A stretch of DNA of 64,000 nucleotides from Archangium lansingense. Its GTDB lineage: Bacteria; Myxococcota; Myxococcia; Myxococcales; Myxococcaceae. Below, piece by piece: positions 56,698 to 64,000 of this stretch. Made by a program: the position numbers and the translations under genes. The notes below the pieces were generated by a model. It had not been told where the DNA came from. It made no database searches and saw only the letters and a list, made by a program, of their open reading frames with translations. The stretch is from positions 12,960,001-13,024,000 of the forward strand of contig NZ_JAPNKA010000001.1 of assembly GCF_026626635.1 (NCBI RefSeq). Direction: 5' to 3'. The number at the start of each line of letters is the position of its first letter. Position 1 is the stretch's first letter.

Positions 56698-57575
56698 TGC
56701 GTTGGCGCCTGGCCCTGGCCCCCCTGCTGGCCCTCCCCCTGCTCCTGCCATTGGCCTGGGCCCTCCATACAGCCATGCTGGGGGGATTGCGTCCGGCGCC
56801 TGAAGCGCCGCTCATCCCGATGCTCTCTCCCGGAGAGCGGCAGAGCCTGATGACCTACGAGCGCCCCTGCAAAGGCCGCAAGGACTGCGAGCCACCGCTC
56901 ACGTGCTTCTTCAATGCGCGCTCGATGTGGACGTACTGCACCGACAGCCGGTGCATGACGGACGAGCACTGCACCGAGGACATGGTGTGCCGCACGGTGG
57001 AGACAGGGAAGGGAGGGTCCCGACTCCGCCAATGCGCGCTGGTGGGCGTGCGCAAGGAGGGCGAGCCCTGCTTGGACATCTCCGATTCACGTGAAGCCTC
57101 ATGCGAACGGGGCCTGCTGTGTCAGGACCGCCGGTGCGGCCGGCCGTGCCGAATGGACGAGCCTGGGAGTTGTCCGGAGGGATTCTTCTGCCGCGAGGGC
57201 CTCGATGGGCCTTCCTGCCTGCCCACGTGCGAGGGCCGCACGTGTCCCGAGGGCCAGCACTGCATCCGGCCCGACCTCGATGAGGACGTGTCGGTGTGCG
57301 CGCAGGTGTATGGCCAGAACTGCCAGGAGACGCCCTGTCCTGGGGGGCAGGAGTGTTCCATGTGGAATGTCTACGACCACCCGCGCGAAGCCTGGGGGAC
57401 GTGTCTCATCCGATGTGGTGAGGAGCACACGCCTCCATGCCCCGAGGGCTTCATCTGCCGGATGAAGTATTGCAGGAAGTCCTGTGACCCGGCCGTCCCC
57501 GACGCCTGCGGTCCCCATTACAAGTGTCACCGCTATTCCGAGAAGTACGCCTGGACGTGCCAGCCGGACATGTGA
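56697..57575 (+). CDS. Cys-rich exported or membrane-anchored protein, copy 1
   Basis: A 292-aa protein. An N-terminal hydrophobic segment (LALAPLLALPLLLPLAWALH) is a signal anchor. The rest has more than 30 cysteines in repeated CxxGxxC-like spacing (KDCEPPLTCFF, CEGRTCPEGQHC, CGEEHTPPCPEGFIC), typical of myxobacterial Cys-rich secreted proteins. The likely role is a disulfide-stabilised surface protein. The paralogue at 60654 is very similar. A DUF2381 gene follows. Confidence 0.75.
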   Translation: MRWRLALAPLLALPLLLPLAWALHTAMLGGLRPAPEAPLIPMLSPGERQSLMTYERPCKGRKDCEPPLTCFFNARSMWTYCTDSRCMTDEHCTEDMVCRTVETGKGGSRLRQCALVGVRKEGEPCLDISDSREASCERGLLCQDRRCGRPCRMDEPGSCPEGFFCREGLDGPSCLPTCEGRTCPEGQHCIRPDLDEDVSVCAQVYGQNCQETPCPGGQECSMWNVYDHPREAWGTCLIRCGEEHTPPCPEGFICRMKYCRKSCDPAVPDACGPHYKCHRYSEKYAWTCQPDM

Positions 57576-57702
57576 GGCGCGCGGGCTCCGAACCAGACCC
57601 CATCCCCGAAGTCAAGTCGCCCGGGATGACGGGCGCGGTAGGTTCGGCCTTGCCGCGCGGAGGGGCCTCTCCTAGCCTGCGCACCCGCTCTCGGAGTGCC
57701 GC

Positions 57703-58536
57703 GTGCGTCCTGGTCCCTGCCTCCTGCTCCTCCTGCTGCTCTCCACGTCGGCCGCCGCTCGGGATGGCTCCAGCGGACGGGCGCTCCAGTTGCGCACGCT
57801 CGTGGCCCCCTCCCGGCCCGGCGAGGTGCCGCCCCTGGAACTGCGGGCCTCCGCGGGCCTGACCACGCTCGTCCAGTTCGACTCCTCCCTCCAGGCCGGG
57901 GCCGTGGAGCTCACGGAGCAAGGCGGGCTCGTCCAGCTCGCCCGCCTGGGTGACGGCTCGCTCGTCGTGGCCCTCACGCGCAATCTGGCTCCGGGCGAGC
58001 AGGTGCCCTTCACCGTGGCCCTCGAGCCCGGCGCCGAGCCCCTTCGCTTCGTGGTCGTCACCCGGCGCGAGGCGGTGGACCTGCGGGTGCAGGTGGTCCG
58101 TGCCCGGCACTCCGACGGTGAGGACGCGGCGGAGCACGTGGCCCGCGAACTGCTCGCCGGACCGGAGACGCGGCCCATGCTCGCCCTGCCCCAGGCGGCG
58201 AGGAAGCGCGACACGTGGGACGCCCGGGCGCAGGTTCAATCCGTGGTCTGGATGGGCCCGAGGCTGTTCGCCATCGTGGCCGTGTGGAACCAGAAAAGGG
58301 GCACTGCCCCGTGGAGGCTGGTGCAGGCGCGGCTGCGGACAACGCTCGCGGATGGCGTGCTCCTGGAATGGCCCGCGCGGCTGCTGCCGGGCCCGGTTCG
58401 AGTGAGGAGGCAACTCCACGTCCTCACCAGCCCGCTGCCGGAAGGGGCTTCGGGGCTGGAGGTCGCGCTGGACGCCGAGGACTCGCCCGGAAGCTTCCAA
58501 CCGCTCCCCCCGGCCACGATGGACGAGTCCCCATGA
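57703..58536 (+). CDS. DUF2381 (TIGR02268) family protein
   Basis: A 277-aa exported protein, GTG start with signal CLLLLLLLSTSAAAR. PLELRASAGLTTLVQFDSSL, then VVALTRNLAPGEQVPFTVAL and LFAIVAVWNQKRGTAPWRLV, fit the Myxococcus paralogous family TIGR02268. These genes are often paired with Ser/Thr kinase genes in myxobacteria, as here: its TGA overlaps the kinase ATG. Probable ligand-sensing partner of that kinase; inference only. Confidence 0.85.
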   Translation: MRPGPCLLLLLLLSTSAAARDGSSGRALQLRTLVAPSRPGEVPPLELRASAGLTTLVQFDSSLQAGAVELTEQGGLVQLARLGDGSLVVALTRNLAPGEQVPFTVALEPGAEPLRFVVVTRREAVDLRVQVVRARHSDGEDAAEHVARELLAGPETRPMLALPQAARKRDTWDARAQVQSVVWMGPRLFAIVAVWNQKRGTAPWRLVQARLRTTLADGVLLEWPARLLPGPVRVRRQLHVLTSPLPEGASGLEVALDAEDSPGSFQPLPPATMDESP

Positions 58537-60299
58537 GACGCCCGCAGCATCCGAATCAACTCCGCGCGGGAGATCGGGTGCGCGACTTCCGCGTCGTGCG
58601 CCGGTTGGGGGTGGGCGGCTTCGCCTTCGTCTTCCTGGTGGAGCGCGGAGGCCGCCGCTCCACGTTGAAGATGGCCGCCCGGCCGCCCTCGCGCGAGGAC
58701 TGGGACCGGGTAGATGACTGGATGCGCCGGGAGCGGGTGTCTCTGGAGTGCGTGGAGCATCCCCACCTGCTGCCTGTGGAGGAGTGGGGCCGGTGGCCCG
58801 ACCCGGAGATGGGCTATGCCTACTTCGTCATGCCCTATGTCCCCGCGAGCACGTTCCACACATGGCGCTGGCGCGAGCGGGCCTCACTGTCCCGAAGCGT
58901 GGGCGTGCTGTGCGAGCTGTTGAAACCGCTGGAGGCCCTGCACGAGCGAGGCGTGGTGCACCGGGACCTGAAGGCGGACAACGTCCTGGTGCGCGAGGGG
59001 GATGACGCGCCCTTCCTCATCGACTTCGGCGCGGCGCACCTGCCCTGGGGGCGTCCCCTGACGGAGGGACTGGCGCCGGGGACGCTCTACTGCCAGCCGC
59101 CCGAGGCCATCACCTTCCTGCTCACCCAGGCCTCGCGCCAGGGCTCGCGGCTGGAGGCCCGACCCTCGGCGGACCTCTATATGTTCGGCGTGCTCCTGTA
59201 CGAAGTGGTCACGGGCTGCCGCCCCGTCGACTCCCGGTGGACGCTGGAGCAGATGCTGGTGGCCATCGCCACGGCTCCTCCGCTGGAGCCTCGGCTCCTC
59301 GCGCCCGATGCGCCCGCCTCGCTGTGCGCCCTGACCCTGCGGCTGCTGGCGAAGGAGCCGGAACAGCGGCCCGTGAGTGCCCGCGCGGTGCGCGAGGAAC
59401 TGGAGCGGTGGAGGACGGAAGAGGGCCACCTGCCGTCCTGGACGTCACCCGCGAAGCACCCCTCCGAGCTCCCCGGATGGAAGGAGCGCTTCCCGGACGT
59501 GGACGTGCTGGAGCTGGCACCGGAGGAGCCACCGCCGCCCGCGAGACCATCCCCCTCCCGGAAGAAGCTCGGGGCCGCGTGCGCCCTGGGGCTGGTGCTG
59601 CTCGGGGTAGGGTGGATGCTTCTGCGAAAGGAACAGTCCGTGCCCTCCAACTCCACTGAAACACCCCTCATTCCGTCCAGCTCGGCGCCCGAGCCCTCGT
59701 GGCTGTGCCGGCGTCTCGGCCCCGTGCTGGGAGTGGCCGCCGCACAGCTCCTCGGGTGCGCCACCACGCCCGTACGGCCCGATCCCATCGGCTATCTCTC
59801 GCGCTGCCCACCCGAGGCCCGCGCCACGCCCGTCAAGCTGGGCTTCATCCCCGAGGAGTACCCCATCTTCTTCCATCCAGGCTCTCCCGCGACGCCCGCC
59901 GCGGCAGTGCCCATCGAGGAGGGCGGGCCGCTCAACCTCAAACCCGGTCCCGTCTCCGTGTACTTCGTGGGCGTCCTGGATGAGTACAAGGAGGTGGAAT
60001 ACATGGTCTCCGGCGAAGTGGTGACACTGCCACATCGCGTCTACATCCAGTTCGACCGGCTCCACCTGCCGGATGGAAGCACGCTGCCCATCTGCGGCGT
60101 GGCCGTGGATGGCCTGCACCAGTATGGCATTCCGACCTTCGCGAAATTGCCCACCGACGGCGTCACCGTGGACCCGGACAAGGTGGACAAGAGCCCCGGC
60201 AGCGTGGTGCTCGACGGCCCCCGGTGGGAGTCGGTGGTGCAGTTTCCCGAGGGCCATCGCATGCCGCGCATCCGCCTGGCCCCGCCGGACTGGCGCTGA
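58533..60299 (+). CDS. Membrane Ser/Thr protein kinase with an extra C-terminal domain
   Basis: A 588-aa Hanks-type kinase. The glycine loop is LGVGGFAFVFLVE, the Lys is in STLKMA, the catalytic loop is VVHRDLKADNVLV, and the metal site is LIDFGAAHL. One membrane span (ACALGLVLLGVGWMLL) near 346-365 follows. Beyond it is a second short hydrophobic run, LGVAAAQLLGCATT, which looks like a lipoprotein signal with lipobox LLGC. About 180 residues of a separate-looking domain follow (VKLGFIPEEYPIFFHP, VYIQFDRLHLPDGST). It may be a fusion of a kinase gene with a lipoprotein gene. No frameshift is visible. Confidence 0.85.
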   Translation: MRRPQHPNQLRAGDRVRDFRVVRRLGVGGFAFVFLVERGGRRSTLKMAARPPSREDWDRVDDWMRRERVSLECVEHPHLLPVEEWGRWPDPEMGYAYFVMPYVPASTFHTWRWRERASLSRSVGVLCELLKPLEALHERGVVHRDLKADNVLVREGDDAPFLIDFGAAHLPWGRPLTEGLAPGTLYCQPPEAITFLLTQASRQGSRLEARPSADLYMFGVLLYEVVTGCRPVDSRWTLEQMLVAIATAPPLEPRLLAPDAPASLCALTLRLLAKEPEQRPVSARAVREELERWRTEEGHLPSWTSPAKHPSELPGWKERFPDVDVLELAPEEPPPPARPSPSRKKLGAACALGLVLLGVGWMLLRKEQSVPSNSTETPLIPSSSAPEPSWLCRRLGPVLGVAAAQLLGCATTPVRPDPIGYLSRCPPEARATPVKLGFIPEEYPIFFHPGSPATPAAAVPIEEGGPLNLKPGPVSVYFVGVLDEYKEVEYMVSGEVVTLPHRVYIQFDRLHLPDGSTLPICGVAVDGLHQYGIPTFAKLPTDGVTVDPDKVDKSPGSVVLDGPRWESVVQFPEGHRMPRIRLAPPDWR

Positions 60300-60414
60300 G
60301 ACATCCGACGCCCCGGAGTCCTGGTGCCGGAGCTTCCCCGCCGTGGAGTGGGGGAGACCGGGGCGTATGATGCCGGGACCCACCGGGCTCTTGCCGCTTT
60401 CTGGAGAAGCACAC

Positions 60415-60654
60415 ATGCGCTGGCGACGGTTGTTCGCGTTCACGGTGTGGATGGCGGTGGGGACGGGGTGCCCGGAGACTTGGCGGGAAGGCGGTACCAT
60501 CGACCGGGCGATGGCGAAGGACCTCGCGCAGGAACTGCACCGGCACGACTGCCACTTGAGCGAGGAGGAGTGGGAAATGAAATGTGACGTTCCTGCTGAG
60601 CGGTGGGAAAAGTCTGGTTGCCCTCATGCCTGTCAGTTCAGGACCGGCCAGTGA
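60415..60654 (+). CDS. Small lipoprotein, copy 2 of duplicated pair
   Basis: A 79-aa protein with the same lipoprotein signal as copy 1 (MRWRRLFAFTVWMAVGTGCP) and GGAGAAG before the ATG. It ends CHLSEEEW, CDVPAERW, GCPHACQF, so the cysteine frame is kept. Its TGA overlaps the next ATG as in copy 1. Confidence 0.7.
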   Translation: MRWRRLFAFTVWMAVGTGCPETWREGGTIDRAMAKDLAQELHRHDCHLSEEEWEMKCDVPAERWEKSGCPHACQFRTGQ

Positions 60655-61532
60655 TGCGCTGGCGCCCCCTCCTGGCCGTTCTACCTGGCATTCTCCTGCT
60701 GCTGCCGTTGGCCTGGAGCGTCCATACGGCCATGCTGGGAGGATTGCGTCCGGCTCCCGAGGCGAAGCTCGTCCCGATGCTATCGCCTGGAGAGCGTCAA
60801 AGCTTGATGTCCTACGAGCGCCCCTGCGAGGGCCGCAAGGACTGCGAGCCGCCGCTCGCCTGCTTCTTCAATGCGCGCTCGAAATGGCGGTACTGCACCG
60901 ACAGCCGGTGCATGACGGACCAGGACTGCGCCGAGGACATGGTGTGCCGCACACTGGAGACGGGGAAGGGAGGGCCCCGACTCCGCCAGTGCACGCTGGT
61001 GGGCATACGCAAGGAGGGGGAGCCCTGCTCGAACATGTCGTCTTTGCGTGAAGCGGCATGTGAACGGGGCCTGCTGTGCCAGAACCGCCGGTGCGGCCGA
61101 CCGTGCCGGATGGAAGAGCCCGGGAGCTGTCCAGAGGGTTTCTTCTGCCGCGAGGGCCTTGATGGGCCCTCCTGCCTGCCCACGTGCGAGGGCCGTACGT
61201 GTCCCGAGGGCCAGGTCTGCATCCAACCTGACATGGAGGAAGGCGTGTCAGTGTGCGCGCAGGTGCATGGCAACAACTGCCAGGAGACGCCCTGTCCTGG
61301 GGGGCAGAAGTGCGACATGTGGAATTCCTTCAACCACCCGCACGAAGCCTGGGGGACGTGTCTCCTCCGGTGTGGTGAGGAGCACACGCCTGACTGCCCC
61401 GAGGGCACCGTCTGCCAGATGCACTACTGCAGGAAGTCCTGTGACCCGGCCGTTCCCAATGCCTGCGGTCCCCATTACAAGTGTTACCGCTACTCCGAGA
61501 AATACGCCTGGACGTGTGATCCGGACATGTGA
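60654..61532 (+). CDS. Cys-rich exported or membrane-anchored protein, copy 2
   Basis: A 292-aa protein, same length as copy 1 and alignable throughout: KDCEPPLACFFNARSKWRYC against KDCEPPLTCFFNARSMWTYC. All the cysteines seen in copy 1 are kept, which suggests a constrained disulfide pattern and selection on both copies. Differences cluster between cysteines. Confidence 0.75.
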   Translation: MRWRPLLAVLPGILLLLPLAWSVHTAMLGGLRPAPEAKLVPMLSPGERQSLMSYERPCEGRKDCEPPLACFFNARSKWRYCTDSRCMTDQDCAEDMVCRTLETGKGGPRLRQCTLVGIRKEGEPCSNMSSLREAACERGLLCQNRRCGRPCRMEEPGSCPEGFFCREGLDGPSCLPTCEGRTCPEGQVCIQPDMEEGVSVCAQVHGNNCQETPCPGGQKCDMWNSFNHPHEAWGTCLLRCGEEHTPDCPEGTVCQMHYCRKSCDPAVPNACGPHYKCYRYSEKYAWTCDPDM

Positions 61533-61606
61533 GGCGCGCTTGAACCGGACCCCATCCCCGAAGTCAACCCCACCGGGAAGACGGGCACGGTAGTAGGTAA
61601 GCAAGA

Positions 61607-61626
61607 GTTCCTTTACAAAAAGGAAC
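61607..61626. other. Perfect hairpin after the second Cys-rich gene
   Basis: GTTCCTTT and AAAGGAAC form an 8-bp perfect stem with a four-base loop (ACAA). It lies about 75 bp after the stop and about 90 bp before the next gene. No T-run follows, so either a terminator or a protein-binding palindrome is possible. Confidence 0.5.
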
Positions 61627-61713
61627 GGAGCCGGAAGCGGCGAGAGAGGACTTCTGCGAGAATCATCTTTCAGGCTGCCCGCCGCCCCTGGCCCGATATT
61701 CTCCGCCTCCGCC

Positions 61714-62142
61714 ATGACCCAATCCAGGATTCCGGAGAGTGAGGAACCGGCGGCCCCCGCCACCTGTGGTGCTGGCGTGGCCCAGCACGCCGACATCCCG
61801 GCGAAGATCGCAGTGATGTTCGAAGGGCTCGCCGAGACGCTGGAGCTCCACCGCAGGTTGCTGGTCCTCGATGACGCGAGCGCGCGCCGGGAGGACGAGG
61901 TCTACGCGGAGCTGGCGGCAGCCTGGAAGGACATCGCGACGCGGGTGGAGCGGGCGGCGTCCCGGATGGCGCAGCAGCACAACCTCCCGATGGGCGCTCA
62001 CGACGAAACGGCCTGGGGTGACGAGCACCTGCGCGCCTTCGAGAAGTTCGTGACCGCGCAGAGCCAGGTGCTGGCGCTGTTGAAGGTGGCGGCAGATCGC
62101 GATCAGAAAATGCTCTCGTCCATGACCGGCGGCACCCCATGA
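61714..62142 (+). CDS. Helical protein of unknown function
   Basis: A 142-aa hydrophilic protein with likely long helices (MFEGLAETLELHRRLLVLDD, WKDIATRVERAASRMAQQ). No known domain was recognised. Its TGA overlaps the next ATG as ATGA, so it is coupled to the reductase gene. Confidence 0.5.
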   Translation: MTQSRIPESEEPAAPATCGAGVAQHADIPAKIAVMFEGLAETLELHRRLLVLDDASARREDEVYAELAAAWKDIATRVERAASRMAQQHNLPMGAHDETAWGDEHLRAFEKFVTAQSQVLALLKVAADRDQKMLSSMTGGTP

Positions 62143-62678
62143 GGCGGCTCTTCTGGCAGATGATGATCTCGCTCGACGGCTTCATGGAGGGGCCAAACAG
62201 CGAGCTGGACTGGCTCGTGAGCGACGAGGACTTCGATCGCTACGGCCGAGGGATGCTGGCTTCCATCGATGGCATGTTGCTGGGCCGAAAGACCTACCAG
62301 CTCTTCGCCTCGCACTGGCCGACCTCGACGCAATCCGAGGCGCCGCGGCTCAATGAGCTGCCGAAGTATGTGTTCTCGCGTACCCTGGAGCGGGTCGAGT
62401 GGAACAACTCGACCCTGGTACGCTCCGATGCAGTGGAGGCGGTGCAGCGGCTCAAGCAGCAGCCGGGCCGGGAGCTCGCCCTCTTCGGCAGCGCCGAGCT
62501 CGCCTCCACCTTGATGCGCGCCGGGCTCATCGACGAGTACCGGATCCTGGTCGCGCCGATCGCGCTCGGCTCGGGAGCACCGATGTTCAGGCACGTCGAG
62601 CAACGCGTGCGTTTGAGACTGACCCGCTCGGAGACGTTCAGCTCGGGCGTCGTGTTGAGCTACTACGAGCCCAGGTGA
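62139..62678 (+). CDS. Dihydrofolate reductase-like (RibD C-terminal) protein
   Basis: A 179-aa protein. MMISLDGFMEGPNSELDWLV, GMLLGRKTYQLF, LPKYVFSRTLERVEWNN and ELALFGSAELASTLMRAGLI fit the RibD C-terminal/DHFR-like fold (YwjB/YyaP type). It probably binds NADPH; substrate unknown. Length is normal. Confidence 0.85.
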   Translation: MRRLFWQMMISLDGFMEGPNSELDWLVSDEDFDRYGRGMLASIDGMLLGRKTYQLFASHWPTSTQSEAPRLNELPKYVFSRTLERVEWNNSTLVRSDAVEAVQRLKQQPGRELALFGSAELASTLMRAGLIDEYRILVAPIALGSGAPMFRHVEQRVRLRLTRSETFSSGVVLSYYEPR

Positions 62679-62721
62679 CGGGCCGGCACCCCGCGAGAAA
62701 CACCCTGCCCCCCTCAGCCCC

Positions 62722-63028
62722 GGGCAGCCCGCTGCGCACATGTGCGCCAGCGTGAGCATCGCGGCCTCCGCCCCGGCCCCTCGGGAAGCAACCGGGCAGG
62801 CCTCCTCGCCACCAGCCCCGGGTTCGTGTCACGCTCCGCGCTGGCGAGCCCGGTGACGCGTGGCTCGCGGACACCGGTCCAATGAAACGGAAGACCGGTG
62901 CCCGGGATGGGGGTGAGCTCGGCGAGTACCACCCGCGTCAGCAGGAGCGGAGACTCGTCGCGCTCCGGGGCGTGCTCGAGGAATTCCAGCCCACCGGCCT
63001 GAGCGCCGGCGTCTTCTTCACCGACTGA
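62722..63028 (+). pseudogene. Decayed copy of the 3' end of the TIGR02242-type tail gene
   Basis: Matches 56109-56436 over its length: GCTGCGCAC near both starts, TTCGTGTCACGC at 62824 and 56233, and CGTGCTCGAGGA near both ends. Both finish with GCCGGCGTCTTCTTCA, a short segment and TGA. An early in-frame TGA shows it is non-functional. It stops ten bases before the DUF6519 gene. Confidence 0.8.
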
Positions 63029-63038
63029 GTCCACCACC

Positions 63039-64000
63039 ATGACGAGCGACTACTCCCGCTCCACCTTCAATCGGCGCAAGCACTACAACAGTGTGCGGAT
63101 GCAACAGGGCCGCGTGCAGCTCGACGCGGACTGGAACGAGCAGGTCGACATCACCGCGCACCAGCTGCGCCAGCGAACGCGGGACACGCTGGGCCCGAGC
63201 GGGGCACCCATCGACGACGCGGGCTTCGCCCTGGAGGTGCACGAGGGGCAGCTCACGGTAGGCCCGGGCCGCTACTACGTGGACGGAGCTCTGTGCGAGA
63301 ACGAGGCGCGGGTGACGCTCGACGCACAGCCGGACGACCCGGGGCAGCCGGCGCCGAGCGAGCCGGGGGTGTACCTCGCGCTGCTGGACGTCTGGGAGCG
63401 CACGCTGGGAGTGAACGAGGACCCGAGCATCCGCGAAGTCGCGCTGGGCGGGCCGGACACGGCGGTGCGCACGAAGACGGTATGGCAGGTGCGCACGCTG
63501 CGAGTGGACGGAGACCCGGACGCACCGGACCGGGGGCGGGAGGACCGAGCGTGGAAGCACTTCCTGTCGCGCAACACGCATGCGGGCGAGCTGAAGGCGT
63601 GGCGTGAGCGGGACGAGGCGACGGAGCTGCCGGGCAACCAGCTCTACCGGGTGGAGATCCACGACGAGGGAGATCGTGCAGGAGCGGAGCACGAGGCCGG
63701 GAGTCACTGGCCCCGGCCGAAGGTATGGGGTGTACCCAGCGAGCCGAAGCGGCTGAGGCTGGAGGAAGAGGAGGCGTGGGATGCGCGGCTGTGGCGTGAG
63801 GGTCGGCCGGTAGAGGTGCTGACGGAGCGAGGCCGGTTCCTGACGCGGCTGACATCGGTGGACGCAGGCGAGCGGGAGCTGCGGCTGGCGTCGGCGGTGC
63901 CCGAGGAGCTGGGCGAGCCGAGGCGAGTGCGGCCCATCGCGAGCTACAAGTGGTCGCGCAACAACGGCATCGACGCGCTGCCCGTAACGTCGGCGAGGAA
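63039..64000 (+). CDS. DUF6519 tail-cluster protein (partial, runs off the window)
   Basis: At least 320 residues are visible; the frame is open at the right edge. MTSDYSRSTFNRRKHYNSVR, then MQQGRVQLDADWNEQVDI, is the typical DUF6519 N-terminus found in phage-tail-like and injection-system loci. VYLALLDVWERTLGVNEDPS and NQLYRVEIHDEG also match. The role is probably baseplate- or fibre-associated. It restarts the injection locus after the accessory insertion. Confidence 0.85.
   Translation, partial: MTSDYSRSTFNRRKHYNSVRMQQGRVQLDADWNEQVDITAHQLRQRTRDTLGPSGAPIDDAGFALEVHEGQLTVGPGRYYVDGALCENEARVTLDAQPDDPGQPAPSEPGVYLALLDVWERTLGVNEDPSIREVALGGPDTAVRTKTVWQVRTLRVDGDPDAPDRGREDRAWKHFLSRNTHAGELKAWRERDEATELPGNQLYRVEIHDEGDRAGAEHEAGSHWPRPKVWGVPSEPKRLRLEEEEAWDARLWREGRPVEVLTERGRFLTRLTSVDAGERELRLASAVPEELGEPRRVRPIASYKWSRNNGIDALPVTSAR

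Overview
The window is high-GC, gene-dense DNA with strong G/C third-position bias. The gene families point to a myxobacterium of the Cystobacterineae type (Archangium, Cystobacter, Stigmatella or a relative): two tandem TIGR02265 (DUF2378) proteins, a DUF2381 (TIGR02268) protein paired with a Ser/Thr kinase, Cys-rich exported proteins, NifA-like and PilZ-fused sigma-54 activators, a type II glutamine synthetase, and a MASE1 histidine kinase. The species cannot be fixed from the sequence alone.

Region 1 (about 0.5-31 kb) is chromosomal housekeeping and accessory DNA. It holds a GH13 glucan enzyme, DUF2892 and CsbD stress proteins, glnA (GSII type) divergent from a NifA-like sigma-54 activator, a methyltransferase gene split by a 1375-bp ISAzo13-family insertion, a flotillin-like SPFH protein, peptide deformylase, a secreted cupin lipoprotein, a 5'-nucleotidase lipoprotein, hemerythrin, RNase HI, the two TIGR02265 paralogues, a PilZ/pseudo-receiver/AAA+/Fis regulator, a serine hydrolase with a small lipoprotein, the MASE1 kinase, a protein with an SSB-like C-terminal tail, and transketolase. 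The glnA/activator intergenic region carries two pairs of palindromes, each with 30-bp centre spacing, and a good -24/-12 promoter for glnA. Gene remnants and small repeats (REP-like hairpins and a 61-bp palindromic element) mark decay points.

Region 2 (about 31-56.4 kb) is one long, tightly coupled, rightward locus for a contractile injection system of the extracellular, phage-tail-like (eCIS/Afp/PVC) type. In order it contains: a 730-aa disordered protein that may be cargo; sheath; inner tube; a zinc-ribbon baseplate-type protein; a 1579-aa Pro/Ala-rich repeat protein; a DUF4255/Pvc16-type terminator; an AAA+ ATPase (Afp15-like); a small ORF; a CIS tube-N (Afp7-like) protein; a LysM-like protein; a hub; an OB-fold spike with a repeat needle; gp25; two baseplate-J-type proteins, the second with a BNR propeller inserted; and a TIGR02242-type tail protein with a repetitive C-terminus. 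Almost every junction is an ATGA or TGATG overlap, so the genes are probably translated as one unit. No classical tape-measure gene is visible, and the locus is still open at the right edge.

Region 3 (56.4-64 kb) looks like an insertion into that locus. A duplicated pair (small lipoprotein plus Cys-rich exported protein) flanks a DUF2381 gene and a Ser/Thr kinase, followed by a helical protein and a DHFR-like reductase. A decayed second copy of the 3' end of the TIGR02242-type gene then lies directly before a DUF6519 tail-cluster gene that runs off the window. This suggests the DUF6519 gene once followed the tail gene directly. No rRNA, tRNA or CRISPR array was seen.
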